NCBI RefSeq assembly: GCF_003946385.1
Contig: NZ_RHOE01000026.1
Coordinates: forward strand, 1 to 33,774
Source: Loigolactobacillus zhaoyuanensis
GTDB lineage: Bacteria; Bacillota; Bacilli; Lactobacillales; Lactobacillaceae
DNA: 33,774 nt
Direction of reading: 5' to 3'
The position numbers were made by a program, and so were the translations under genes. Every line of letters begins with the position of its first letter. The stretch's first letter is position 1. The notes below the pieces were generated by a model. That model had not been told where the DNA came from. It ran no database searches and saw only the letters and a list, made by a program, of their open reading frames with translations. This document shows positions 15,589-24,284 of the stretch, piece by piece.

Positions 15589-17264
15589 TATCTAAACATC
15601 GTCTTAGTTGCTCGCGCCATTACTTTAGGATCTTTTTCATAATGGTGTAGCGGTGTTAACTCAGTTTCTGGGATCCCTAGGAAATGGTATACCGCGATTT
15701 GAGCACACCGGAAAGAATACTGTTCGGTAAAGACCATATCAAATGGCATTTCGGCAAATTGGCTAATAAATGCTAAGTTACGTGAATGTTCCGGCACGAC
15801 TTTAGGCCGATCACCGACCGCGCGCCGATTGAACAAAGCACTGGCATACGGCATATAAACCGGGATCACGTTAACAATACTAGCCATGATCTCATCCGTG
15901 TGGTTGCGCACATTATCACGCGCATTGTCGACTTCTGCTAAATGACCTAGAAATTCCTGTAAGATTTCTTTACCCGTCATTTCAATAAATGGCTTGTGCA
16001 CATAATCGCCGCGGCGGCGCGGAAACATGGCGTAACCCCAGAAAATTGTTTCATTTTCTTTTTGGGCGTGAAAATGCGGTTGGTGATGGACCACGATCGA
16101 AAGTAAGTTATTACTATCGATCCAAGTATTCAACGCGTTACCTGGTCGTTGCTGAGTGATCCGTGTGATTTGGTTCAACAAATAATGGTTGTCTGTGGTG
16201 ACCGTGAAGCTCATCCACTCACTTTGCCCGCGATCATTGAAGAATTTATCTGGATGACCAAGATTATAAAAATGTTCAGTGGCCTGTTTCCACAATTGGG
16301 CACTTGGTGCGTATTCCAGGTTCTCCTTGATCGGTGTATTAATATCGCCGATCGCGACACTATCGGTGATCGCTCCGTTGGTGTCAAACACAAAATCCGC
16401 CGCATTGATCGCAATTTTACCTGTATCACCGGTTTTTACATCTACATAATTTAAGCCTGTGACCACAATCTCATCGCGTAATGGCGTATCTTGGAAATCA
16501 AAAGCCGTGATTTTATAGTTATCGACGAAATGCACGCCATGATCACTTAAATATTTGCGCATCGGTAAAACGATGCTCTCATATTGATTATATGGTGTCC
16601 GGGTAACGCCAGCTAAAGTATTGATCCGACTAAACTCTAAAATCATCCGGTTCATATAACGTCGTAGCTCCATCACGGAACTTTCTTTTTTAAAGGCAAA
16701 AGTCGTCTGCCACATATACCAAAAATTAGTCTGAAAAATATGCGGACTTGATTTAAACCATTCGCTGATCCCAATATCGTTTAACTCCGCTTCCTTAGCG
16801 GCTGGCAGCAACATTAATTTGGTTAAAAGATACCGGTCACGATTATTGAACTGCATGTGCCTATAATCCTTTTTATCACCTTTATTACGGATACCATCTA
16901 CCTTATCCAATAAGCGGGCGACATCATGGGTTGGGTGTGCATAATCAAAACCTAAAATATCAGCGGTCACCGATTGCCCCGGATTATCCAGCGAAGGTAC
17001 CTCACGTAATAGATTCCATAAATTTTCATAAGTTTCTTCATTTAGCATGCGGCCGCCTTCTGCTAAGAAGCCGCGGTTATTGCCTAGCGGCTGAATACCA
17101 TATTCCTGTTCATAGTCTGCTACCGCGGCACCATCATTGGCACCATGCGTATTTAAACCATACATTGTGATCTGCTCGCCGCTCCAACCACCATCGCGAA
17201 TTAAATAAACACCTGCTGCAAGATTACCGACGCCTGTACCGATCATGTACGCTTTTTGTACCAT
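15588..17264 (-). CDS. Oleate hydratase (myosin-cross-reactive antigen family)
   Basis: A 558-aa FAD enzyme that adds water to the cis double bond of oleic or linoleic acid, a detoxification step at the membrane surface. The dinucleotide-binding motif GTGVGNLAAGVYLIRDG is at residues 9-25, and AEGGRMLNEETYENLW about residues 68-83. Long stretches such as FQTNFWYMWQTTFAFKKESS, VVHHQPHF, NVIPVYMPYASALFNRR and FVFDTNGAITDS are family signatures. It belongs to the shorter, Lactobacillus plantarum-like group that lacks the N-terminal extension of OhyA from staphylococci. The GGREM motif carrying a catalytic glutamate in that group reads GGRML here. It stands alone, convergent with the DUF1836 gene. 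Confidence 0.93.
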   Translation of the reverse strand: MVQKAYMIGTGVGNLAAGVYLIRDGGWSGEQITMYGLNTHGANDGAAVADYEQEYGIQPLGNNRGFLAEGGRMLNEETYENLWNLLREVPSLDNPGQSVTADILGFDYAHPTHDVARLLDKVDGIRNKGDKKDYRHMQFNNRDRYLLTKLMLLPAAKEAELNDIGISEWFKSSPHIFQTNFWYMWQTTFAFKKESSVMELRRYMNRMILEFSRINTLAGVTRTPYNQYESIVLPMRKYLSDHGVHFVDNYKITAFDFQDTPLRDEIVVTGLNYVDVKTGDTGKIAINAADFVFDTNGAITDSVAIGDINTPIKENLEYAPSAQLWKQATEHFYNLGHPDKFFNDRGQSEWMSFTVTTDNHYLLNQITRITQQRPGNALNTWIDSNNLLSIVVHHQPHFHAQKENETIFWGYAMFPRRRGDYVHKPFIEMTGKEILQEFLGHLAEVDNARDNVRNHTDEIMASIVNVIPVYMPYASALFNRRAVGDRPKVVPEHSRNLAFISQFAEMPFDMVFTEQYSFRCAQIAVYHFLGIPETELTPLHHYEKDPKVMARATKTMFR

Positions 17265-17469
17265 AAACTGCCACGCTCCTCTATGCTTACTTTGGTTTAT
17301 TAGCTAGACTGTTAACAGCCCAATCATACAATAGTAAGCGCTTTTAGTCTATGGATGACAGCACGCATGAACTTTTATGCGCTGCCGTAGTAAAAATTTC
17401 AAGCTTGCCTTTTACCTGATCCAGCCGCTAGAATTAACAGTGAATCATTTAATAGAGGAGGCAGTCGTG

Positions 17470-18042
17470 ATGCACATTAATTTTGGGTTTGTCTTTTTGG
17501 TCTTCGGGATCAATGTGCTCTACCTAACGATCAACACACTGCGGTTGATTTTTCAAAATAAAGGCTTGATTTGGATAGCGCCATTCTTTGGCATGGTTGA
17601 AATATCACTGTACACGATTGGGTTAAATTACGTCCTCAATCGTTTAGCTGAGCCAATTTATCTGGTGGCTTACGCGCTTGGTTTCGGCATCGGCATCGCT
17701 TCTGGCATGCTGATCGACCGTTGGCTAGCCATTGGTTACGTCATCGTCCAGATCATCATTCCCCAAGGCGAAGAAAACACCGACAAAAAAACACTGGTTC
17801 ATTTGCTACGTGATGCCGGCTACGGTGTTACCGAATTTGACGGTATTGGCCGCACTGGCGCGCGCATGGTATTAGAAGTATTAGTACCACGTAAAGATGA
17901 AAAAACAATTTATGCGCTGGTATTGGCGTTTAACCCCCACGCCTTTATGCTGTCATTAGAACCGACCAACTTTAACGGTGGCTTCTGGGTCAAGCGAATT
18001 AAGCGGCGGCGCCAGATCATCGCTGAACGCGCGCGCAAATAA
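17470..18042 (+). CDS. DUF2179/DUF5698 membrane protein (UPF0316, YebE-like)
   Basis: A 190-aa protein with three N-terminal membrane helices (residues about 1-85, with FVFLVFGINVLYLTINTLRL as first) and a soluble C-terminal DUF2179 domain (about 105-185; YGVTEFDGIGRTGARMVLEVLVPRK). The DUF2179 domain is an alpha/beta fold found in several membrane proteins, and its ligand is not settled. GAGGAGG at 17455-17461 favours ATG 17470 (GTG 17467 is the alternative). The longer frame from 17377 starts upstream of this site and is rejected. Its stop is one base away from the stop of the convergent flavin reductase gene. Confidence 0.85.
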   Translation: MHINFGFVFLVFGINVLYLTINTLRLIFQNKGLIWIAPFFGMVEISLYTIGLNYVLNRLAEPIYLVAYALGFGIGIASGMLIDRWLAIGYVIVQIIIPQGEENTDKKTLVHLLRDAGYGVTEFDGIGRTGARMVLEVLVPRKDEKTIYALVLAFNPHAFMLSLEPTNFNGGFWVKRIKRRRQIIAERARK

Positions 18043-18043
18043 T

Positions 18044-18661
18044 CTAACGCGGTCGTACTAACCGATAAGTTGGCCCTAATTCGGCGTATTCAGTGCCGGC
18101 TAAACGCGCTACTGGCTGTAAAGCACTTGGTAAAATATACTGGCGTTCAGCGTCGAAAACATCCGTGGCAAAATAGAAATCGCTGACTCGTAGCACAAAT
18201 AGATCCGCCATTGGCTGGTCTGCGCTATCCTTGATCAGAACATGTTGATAAAGCGATGTTTCAAAACGAATCTTCGCGGCGGCCAAGCCGGGAACGGCCA
18301 CCGTATGACTAGGCACCAGCTCAAGTTGCGCTGCAGTTGCCTCACTTTTATCAGCTGGTAAAGTTGCCGCCGTGGCGTTCATTTGCGCTACCAAATCAGC
18401 CGACACAATATGAACCACCGCCTCGCCGGTCGCCAATAAATTGGCTGCAGTATCTTTTGGCTGCTGTGCTGATTTACGGCCGATTGCTAAGGTCATTAGT
18501 GGTTCGTTGCCGGGCACACTAGAAAAGAAACTAAATGGCGCCAAATTAACCACCGCGCCTGCTAGGGTCGTCACCCAAGCAATTGGCCGTGGAATAATGC
18601 TGCCACTGATAAATTTATACTGTTGTTGTGCCGTCAGATCTTGCCGCGTAAAATGATACAT
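18044..18661 (-). CDS. Flavin reductase family protein (FMN-binding split barrel)
   Basis: A 205-aa protein with the FMN-binding split-barrel fold of flavin reductases. ISGSIIPRPIAWVTTLAGAVVNLAPFSFFSSVPGNEPLMTLAIG is the characteristic first half, in which the PRPIAWV and NLAPFSFF segments contact FMN. No partner monooxygenase is nearby, so it may act as a general flavin or metal reductase. The ATG at 18661 has only a weak ribosome binding site (AGCGAGGTTAATTAA). No terminator hairpin is visible between its stop and that of the gene at 17470. Confidence 0.87.
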   Translation of the reverse strand: MYHFTRQDLTAQQQYKFISGSIIPRPIAWVTTLAGAVVNLAPFSFFSSVPGNEPLMTLAIGRKSAQQPKDTAANLLATGEAVVHIVSADLVAQMNATAATLPADKSEATAAQLELVPSHTVAVPGLAAAKIRFETSLYQHVLIKDSADQPMADLFVLRVSDFYFATDVFDAERQYILPSALQPVARLAGTEYAELGPTYRLVRPR

Positions 18662-18800
18662 TTAATTAACCTCGCTTAATTTCATATGCTACTTTGCCAT
18701 AAATTTAGCCTTTTACCATAGAATTAGCAAGCAAACTGTCAGTATTTTATGCGAAAAACTGTTAAGCTACACTTATTGTGAAATAGAAAGGTCGACACTA

Positions 18801-19541
18801 ATGGATACCATTGAACTACTTAATCAGCATCGCTCACAGCGCACTTTTAGCGCTAAACCTATAAATAACGAACTACTTTCGCAGCTGATCACAACGGCGC
18901 AACACGCCGCCTCCAGCATTTTTCTACAAGCCTATAGTTTTATCAGCATCACCGACCCAGTATTACGTCAACAAATCGCCGCCGTAACGACCATGCCATT
19001 CGTCCAGCAAAATGGCCATTTATTGATCGTCGTAGCTGATCAGCATCGCAATGCTACTTTAGCACAGCAACAAGGCCTCAATCCACAGCTATTAAGCGCT
19101 GCTGACCGTTTTCTAGCTAGCGTTGAAGACGCAACCTTAGCCACACAAAATTTGGTGACTGCTGCTGAAAGTCGCGGTTTAGGCACTGTTTTTCTCGGCA
19201 GTGCCTTAAATGACGCCGCAAAAGTTATTGAGCTGTTACATTTGCCTAAATTAACAATGCCGCTTTTCGGCTTACTGATCGGCTACCCTGATGGTGAAAA
19301 TGAGCTCAAGCCCCGCTTACCAGAAGCCGCTGTTCATTTTACTAATGGCTATCAAGAACCAACTACTTATACTGCCGCGTTGACCGATTATCAGCAAACC
19401 CTACAACAATATTATCAAGCGCGCAGCCATAATGCTCGTCACGCCGACTTTGATCAAGTTATCCGTGGGGCTTTAACTTCTAAGCATCCGCGCCGCGAGC
19501 TACTAACGATTTTGCACCAACAAGGCTTTCTCAACGAATAA
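18801..19541 (+). CDS. NAD(P)H-dependent nitroreductase family protein (NfrA/FRP-like)
   Basis: A 246-aa FMN oxidoreductase. The start MDTIELLNQHRSQRTFSAKPI is the RSxRxF-type FMN phosphate-binding segment. ATQNLVTAAESRGLGTVFLGSALND and PLFGLLIGYP are the conserved middle motifs. The basic C-terminal extension (ARSHNARHADFDQVIRGALTSKHPRREL) is typical of the flavin reductase P/NfrA subgroup. Such enzymes reduce nitro compounds, quinones or free flavin. GAAAGG precedes the ATG. It is monocistronic, bounded by a strong terminator. It and the neighbouring flavin reductase are transcribed divergently from a 139-base region. Confidence 0.88.
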   Translation: MDTIELLNQHRSQRTFSAKPINNELLSQLITTAQHAASSIFLQAYSFISITDPVLRQQIAAVTTMPFVQQNGHLLIVVADQHRNATLAQQQGLNPQLLSAADRFLASVEDATLATQNLVTAAESRGLGTVFLGSALNDAAKVIELLHLPKLTMPLFGLLIGYPDGENELKPRLPEAAVHFTNGYQEPTTYTAALTDYQQTLQQYYQARSHNARHADFDQVIRGALTSKHPRRELLTILHQQGFLNE

Positions 19542-19545
19542 TTAA

Positions 19546-19576
19546 AAGGCGTCAGCATTGTGCTGACGCCTTTTTA
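19546..19576. terminator. Strong bidirectional terminator
   Basis: AAAGGCGTCAGCA pairs perfectly with TGCTGACGCCTTT around TTG, with T on both outer strands. It serves the nitroreductase gene and the convergent GGDEF gene. Confidence 0.92.
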
Positions 19577-19588
19577 GCGCGCTTAACT

Positions 19589-20749
19589 TTATAATTGAGT
19601 CTCATCAGTGGTGACCAAATTGCGCCCGCGACCTTTGGAAAGATAAAGCATCCGATCAGTGCGCTCAAAAAGATGATCAGCGTCATCATCATAAGCACGT
19701 AAAGTAGCGATACCAATAGAAACCGTCACTTTAATGGTGTCCTGATCATACTTAACGCTTAACTGCTCGAGTTCCTTTTGTAGCCTACTAGCAAATTGGT
19801 ACGCTGCGTTCACTGACAGTCCCGGCAAAATAACATTAAATTCTTCCCCACCGGTACGATAGCATTCTGCTTGATCAATTTCACGGGTCACTCGTTCCAA
19901 AATCATCCCAACCTGCGTTAAAACTTCATTACCAGCCAAGTGACCATAATGATCATTGATGTTCTTGAAACGATCAATATCCATTTCCAGCATCGTAAAA
20001 GTTAAATTATTTTAGTGCGCCTTAATAAAGGCTTGAGCGTACTCCTTGTTGAAAACATTGTAATTTTTCAATTTAGTTAGAGAATCAATACTAGCTTGGC
20101 GGGTCACCGTTAGCAGTTGTTGATTTTCTTGAAATAACGTGGTCAAACCGTAGAACAACAGTGTCTCCATGATCAGGAAACTGATCATGTTGTACCACAT
20201 TTCTGCTAATGATATACGGCCAATGCCATAGATATTGACATTGTGCACGACCACCCAGATAATCACCGCGATTCCTTCTGCAGCTGGTATGATCCACGCT
20301 GCAGTCGTATTATTGCGGCGAATCAAGTAAACCGCTAAGCAGATCGTTAAAAAGGTGACCAGCATAAAAATACTATGATAGAGCGTTTCAACTGAAAAAT
20401 CATAAAACAATAAATGCGCTAAATCATCGCACAATAAAATAATAAAACTGGAAAGAAAACCTAGAAAAATGACGATAAAAATAAGTAATAATAATCGAAA
20501 ATTAATAAAGGCCGTGTAGGCACGCACCCGAGCGGCGCTATATTCAAAGTAAGCCGCTAAACAAGAAAAGTAAACAATACTTATTAGTTTCAAGCGTCCA
20601 ACTGAAAAATCAAGCTTATCGATTCTTTTGCGTTGTTTATTGTAGTGCTGCAGCGTCGTCCGCACCAATAATTGGAAAAATAAAATAATCCCTAATGTAA
20701 AGAAAACACCGGTAAATAGCGGCTGGACAAGCCAAAATTGTTGCGTCAC
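19589..20749 (-). pseudogene. Membrane-bound diguanylate cyclase (GGDEF), interrupted by one in-frame TAA
   Basis: An N-terminal half of about 215 residues with six or so membrane helices leads into a GGDEF domain beginning SIDSLTKLKNYNVFNKEY. The frame stops at TAA (plus coordinates 20012-20014) directly after FIKAH and continues in the same frame as NNLTFTMLEMDIDRFKNINDHYG..., then YRTGGEEFNVILPG and VSIGIATL to the end. With one sense codon at that place the product would be 386 aa and have a complete GGEEF active site. The stop lies between the first helix and the metal-binding strand, so neither fragment alone should make c-di-GMP. It starts 25 bases after the NADH oxidase gene on the same strand. 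A sequencing error or a recent nonsense mutation are the simplest explanations. Confidence 0.88.
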
Positions 20750-20774
20750 AATTATCCTCCTTAAACATCATCCG

Positions 20775-22124
20775 TTACTTAGCAGTTGCCTGTTTTTCCT
20801 GGACGATTGCTTGTTGTGCCACTAAATTTAAATAATTAAATGGTTGATCATAGTTAGGTTGGAACAGCATGTCCACGTAGGCCAAGTCGTCGATCGTATT
20901 CTGATTTTGAATACACACCGAAATCGTATTCGCCGACTGCGCGACTTCGTGTTTGCTAAATAACTGCGCACCAAGGATCCGCCGATTCGATCGATCATAC
21001 ACTAACTCAATGGTCAGCATCGCAGTTGTTGGCATATAATTTGGCCGATAATCATCATGAAACGTTACCGCTGCTGCATCAAACCCATCAGCTAAGGCAG
21101 AATTTAAGGTTAAGCCAGTTGATGCCAAGGTATAACCAAAAATAGACAGCGCGGAAGTTCCTTGAGTACCCATATACTTCTGCGTATGACCAAAAATATT
21201 GGTCGCCGCTAGAATACCCTGCCGAACGGCATTAGAGGCCAGTGGCACATAGGCTGACTTACCGGTTGGATTATAGTGGGTCACACAAGCATCCCCAGCA
21301 GCATAAATATCTGGATCTGAAGTCTGCATGTAATCATTGATCAGAATGGCCCCGCGTCGATCCATATCAACTTGACCACGTAGTAACTCTGTATTAGGTA
21401 CGAAGCCAGTACAAACGATGACTAGATCCGCCTGATGTTCACCCTTATCGGTTTCGATCACCACCTGATCATCACCGCTAAATGACTGCGCACGCTCACC
21501 TAAATAAACATGGACGCCATGGTCAGTTAATAGCGTTGTGATTTTATCGGCTAAAGGTTTATCCACATAGTTGTTTAGTATCTGATCACGCCCTTGGATC
21601 AATGTGACTTCATGATCAGTATCCGCGTAGCTTTCAGCTAGCTCGACCCCAACATAGCCGCCACCAACGATTGCGACGTGCTTATGATTTTGGGCGGTTT
21701 TGTAGATTTCTTGGGCTTGGGCATAGTCTTTGCATAACAATACGCGGGAATTATCGATACCAAATAAAGGCGGCACCACAACATAGGAGCCAGTTGCCAT
21801 GATTAATTTATCATAAGTGTCCGTGGTGATCTCTTCACTAACTAAATCAGCACAGGTAACGGTTTTTGTTTTGGCGTCGATTTTAAGAACGTCATGTTTC
21901 ATGCGGACAGTCGCGCCTAACTTGCTTAATTCTTCCGGACTAGAATAGAACATATCCTCCAAACGCTTCACCTGGCCACCTAAATAAAGCGAAATCCCGC
22001 AAGATAAAAAGGAAACATTATCATGCCATTCGTAAACGGTCACCTCAGTTTCTGGATGCTCTTGTAAAATTTGCGTAACGGCGATCGTACCTGCGTGCGT
22101 ACAACCCACAACAATTACTTTCAT
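20775..22124 (-). CDS. FAD-dependent NADH oxidase / CoA-disulfide reductase family
   Basis: A 449-aa two-dinucleotide-binding flavoprotein. The FAD motif at the start is VVGCTHAGT, with SFLSCGISLYLGG containing the redox-active Cys42. The NADH-binding motif is IVGGGYVGVELAE (about 153-165), and the second FAD motif DIYAAGDAC. This architecture and the single cysteine are those of water-forming NADH oxidases and CoA-disulfide reductases; in lactobacilli the former is more usual, regenerating NAD+ in air. GAAAGGAG precedes ATG 22124. The GGDEF gene follows in the same orientation. TGGCGCCA at 22190-22197, in the centre of a longer near-palindrome, and TTGATC/TATTTT on the minus strand lie in its upstream region. 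Confidence 0.88.
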   Translation of the reverse strand: MKVIVVGCTHAGTIAVTQILQEHPETEVTVYEWHDNVSFLSCGISLYLGGQVKRLEDMFYSSPEELSKLGATVRMKHDVLKIDAKTKTVTCADLVSEEITTDTYDKLIMATGSYVVVPPLFGIDNSRVLLCKDYAQAQEIYKTAQNHKHVAIVGGGYVGVELAESYADTDHEVTLIQGRDQILNNYVDKPLADKITTLLTDHGVHVYLGERAQSFSGDDQVVIETDKGEHQADLVIVCTGFVPNTELLRGQVDMDRRGAILINDYMQTSDPDIYAAGDACVTHYNPTGKSAYVPLASNAVRQGILAATNIFGHTQKYMGTQGTSALSIFGYTLASTGLTLNSALADGFDAAAVTFHDDYRPNYMPTTAMLTIELVYDRSNRRILGAQLFSKHEVAQSANTISVCIQNQNTIDDLAYVDMLFQPNYDQPFNYLNLVAQQAIVQEKQATAK

Positions 22125-22506
22125 TGTTATTCTCCTTTCATAAAAATAGTCTTCATATGGTATAGATCAATATTAAACACAGAATACGCTGGCGCCACCG
22201 TATCCTTGTGCTAGAATGAAACTAAGGTCTAAATTTAGGTTGCTGGATAAGCTAAAAATAATTCACAACATCTAATTTATATTATAATACGTTATAGAAC
22301 AAACAAACCATGGGATTTTTTAAAACATGCTCAAATTCGGATACAGCGCAATCTAATCATCATTAATTGCTTTTAATTAAACTGAGGTAAGAGTTAGCAC
22401 TAAAGATATGCGCTAGACCAATAAGTACGATTCAATTTTCATCCCGCATGGCTTCGATTTCGAATCTAAAAAACGCTTAATTAAGCGTATGAAAGCGAGT
22501 ATAAAA
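22125..22506. promoter_or_regulatory. Divergent region between NADH oxidase and EAL genes
   Basis: About 380 bases without a gene. TATAAT at 22283-22288, with TTCACA 15 bp upstream, could start an EAL transcript with a leader of about 210 nt. ACGCTTAATTAAGCGT (22473-22488) is a perfect 16-bp palindrome close to the EAL start. TGGCGCCA (22190-22197) is a palindrome on the oxidase side. Confidence 0.45.
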
Positions 22507-23190
22507 ATGTATCGCTATTTTATTCAACCACAATTAAATAAAATTAATAATTCACTGATCGGTTATGAGTTATTAATGAAAAAACACACGCCAGACGGCT
22601 GGCGACCACCACACCACTTCTCTGATATTCCAGCTAAAGTGATCGCGGAGACTTTGATCGCCACCACTGAACAGTTAGCATTAAAAATTGGCTCAGTTTC
22701 GATCAATCTCAACCGAACCCAGTTGATGGATCCACAAATTGATGAGGCGATCATTCGCTCACAGATGCAACTCCGACCAGTAAAATTAGTCGTTGAATTA
22801 ACTGAAGAACCAGGTGATGAACATTGGCGGATCGATCAATTACTGCCGATGATCAAAAATTTCACCACCCGCGGTATGGAAGTTAGCCTAGACGATGTCG
22901 GTATCGATGAAAACAAGTTAGCGCGCATTCAACCCTTAATACCGTACGCGACGGAAATCAAGTTTGCCCTGCAAGACTTCACGGAAACACTGGAAGATCA
23001 CGCTTTGCAACAACAGGTTATTTTCTGGCGTGATTTGGCGGCACAGCACAACTTACGTCTCATTCTTGAAGGAATCGAGAATGCCACCGATGATGCAATT
23101 GCCGATCGATTAGCCATTGATCTGCGACAAGGCTACTATTATGGTAAGCCTCATTTATTGAAGTTACAACCGGATGACCCAGTTAGCTGA
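22507..23190 (+). CDS. Stand-alone EAL-domain protein, putative c-di-GMP phosphodiesterase
   Basis: A 227-aa protein that is a single EAL domain without sensor or GGDEF part. The signature EAL is ELL (Glu21 in GYELLMK). Other catalytic positions are kept: Asn in SINLNRTQL, Glu in VELTEE, Asp-Asp in SLDDVGID, Lys in EIKFAL, Glu in LEGIE and Gln in RQGYYYGKP. The loop usually read DDFGTG is DDVGID, so activity or dimer control could be altered. ATG 22507 (MYRYFIQP) is preferred because this is how related proteins begin and a GAAAGCGAG stretch lies just upstream; ATG 22489 is the alternative. It is probably the partner of the interrupted GGDEF gene next door. Confidence 0.85.
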   Translation: MYRYFIQPQLNKINNSLIGYELLMKKHTPDGWRPPHHFSDIPAKVIAETLIATTEQLALKIGSVSINLNRTQLMDPQIDEAIIRSQMQLRPVKLVVELTEEPGDEHWRIDQLLPMIKNFTTRGMEVSLDDVGIDENKLARIQPLIPYATEIKFALQDFTETLEDHALQQQVIFWRDLAAQHNLRLILEGIENATDDAIADRLAIDLRQGYYYGKPHLLKLQPDDPVS

Positions 23191-23260
23191 CGCCGTTTTT
23201 TTGCTAGCACGTACTCAATTATCAAATACTATTTAAATTCCAGAAAAATACGAAGTAAAT

Positions 23261-23294
23261 AAAAAACTGCCAATCAGCGTATTGGCAGTTTTTA
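23261..23294. terminator. Bidirectional terminator after the EAL gene
   Basis: AAAAACTGCCAAT pairs with ATTGGCAGTTTTT around CAGCGT; A and T runs lie on both strands. It also serves the convergent coiled-coil gene. Confidence 0.9.
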
Positions 23295-23299
23295 CTTTA

Positions 23300-23914
23300 C
23301 TATTCAGTTGTTGACGTAGACTGAGCAGCAATACTTTCGGCTTTAGCACGTGTTTCACTAACATCCTGTTTTGCTTGTAATAAATCGCGCTGCGTCTGAC
23401 TTAACTCATTAGTTTTACTATTTTTGGCATCAGCTACCTGTTGGGTCAAATCACTAACTTTTTGGTTTAAGCTACTGATCGTTTGGTTAGCTGTATCCAA
23501 GTCTTTTTGCTTATTATTAACAGTCGTTTGCAGATCAGCAACCTTCTGATTACCCTCGGCAATTTTTTGCTGGATCTGCTGTTGCAAGCTGGCAGTATCG
23601 TTATTGTATTGCGTTTGTAAATTATTATATTGCTGTTATAAAGCCGTTACTTGTGCCTTACTAGTTGCCAGATCCTGTTGAGCTGTCGTTAAATCACTTT
23701 GCGCTTGTGTCAGCTGATTTTTAGCCGTAGCCAGCGCGGTGTTTTTAGCAGTCAATTGCCCGTTGATTTTATCCAAGGCCGTGTTGATCGCATCAACGTC
23801 TGCGTGCCCTGACCAGTAATTATCGGCCAATGTTTTAGCACCAAATCCAGCGAAAACCAAAACAACAGCCGCAACGACACCTAGTGTTACCTTTAATAAT
23901 TTATGTTTCATCAT
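23300..23914 (-). pseudogene. Membrane-anchored coiled-coil protein, interrupted by one in-frame TAA
   Basis: An N-terminal membrane anchor (residues about 6-32; LLKVTLGVVAAVVLVFAGF) is followed by an extended coiled coil rich in Gln, Thr, Asn and Asp. The frame ends at TAA (plus coordinates 23636-23638) after AQVTAL and goes on in frame as QQYNNLQTQYNND... for about 110 more codons to a Ser/Thr-rich end. The replaced codon is very probably CAA (Gln), a single C-to-T change. The intact protein would be about 204 aa. The first ATG (23914) has GGGAG upstream. The family is not one I can name; extracellular coiled-coil proteins of this kind are common in lactobacilli. The truncated product keeps the anchor and a third of the coil. 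Confidence 0.85.
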
Positions 23915-24239
23915 TAAGCTCCCTTATTCTCTACTCCACAATAGTGGGTTTTTCAAATTTTCATGTTACGGACGGTAGTTACTTTGCCGACCGTCAAAAA
24001 ATTCCTAATAAAATTATCGTTACTATGATTTAAATTACCAGGAGCTTAAGTCTAACATTTACTTTTAGTAAGTACAAATGAAAATTATGGTAACATTCGT
24101 AATGAAAAGGCTGTCATAACGGTATTCGTTGACTAAATGTACGGTAAGCTCACGGTACGCCTAATTAGTCACCAGAAAAAAAACATTGTTTTTTTTTCAA
24201 TTTATCGCTTACAAAATGCCTGTTTTTCGGGAAAATAAA
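23915..24239. other. Gene-free region upstream of the coiled-coil gene
   Basis: No gene. It holds an inverted repeat GACTAA...TTAGTC (about 24130-24168) with an inner GTAC pair, the A/T palindrome AAAAAAAAC-ATT-GTTTTTTTT near 24178-24197, and GACGGT/ACCGTC near 23970-23995. None has the form of a terminator for a known gene. TTGAAA with TAGAGA 17 bases on (minus strand) is a weak promoter candidate for the coiled-coil gene. Confidence 0.35.
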
Positions 24240-24272
24240 AAACTTCCACCAAGAATATTGGTAGAAGTTTAT
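24238..24272 (-). terminator. Terminator of the cation ATPase gene
   Basis: AACTTC-ACCAA pairs with TTGGT-GAAGTT around GAATA, with TTTTTT after it on the minus strand. Confidence 0.82.
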
Positions 24273-24284
24273 TTTTAATTTTGA

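Noticed and set aside
15588-17264. Oleate hydratase as an inactive paralogue because GGREM reads GGRML
   Set aside because: The GGRML form is, as far as I recall, usual in the Lactobacillus plantarum-like group, and the remaining signatures are intact.
19589-23914. Stop-codon reassignment (TAA read as an amino acid)
   Set aside because: Most intact genes in the window end in TAA, so the two in-frame TAA codons are better explained as nonsense changes or errors.
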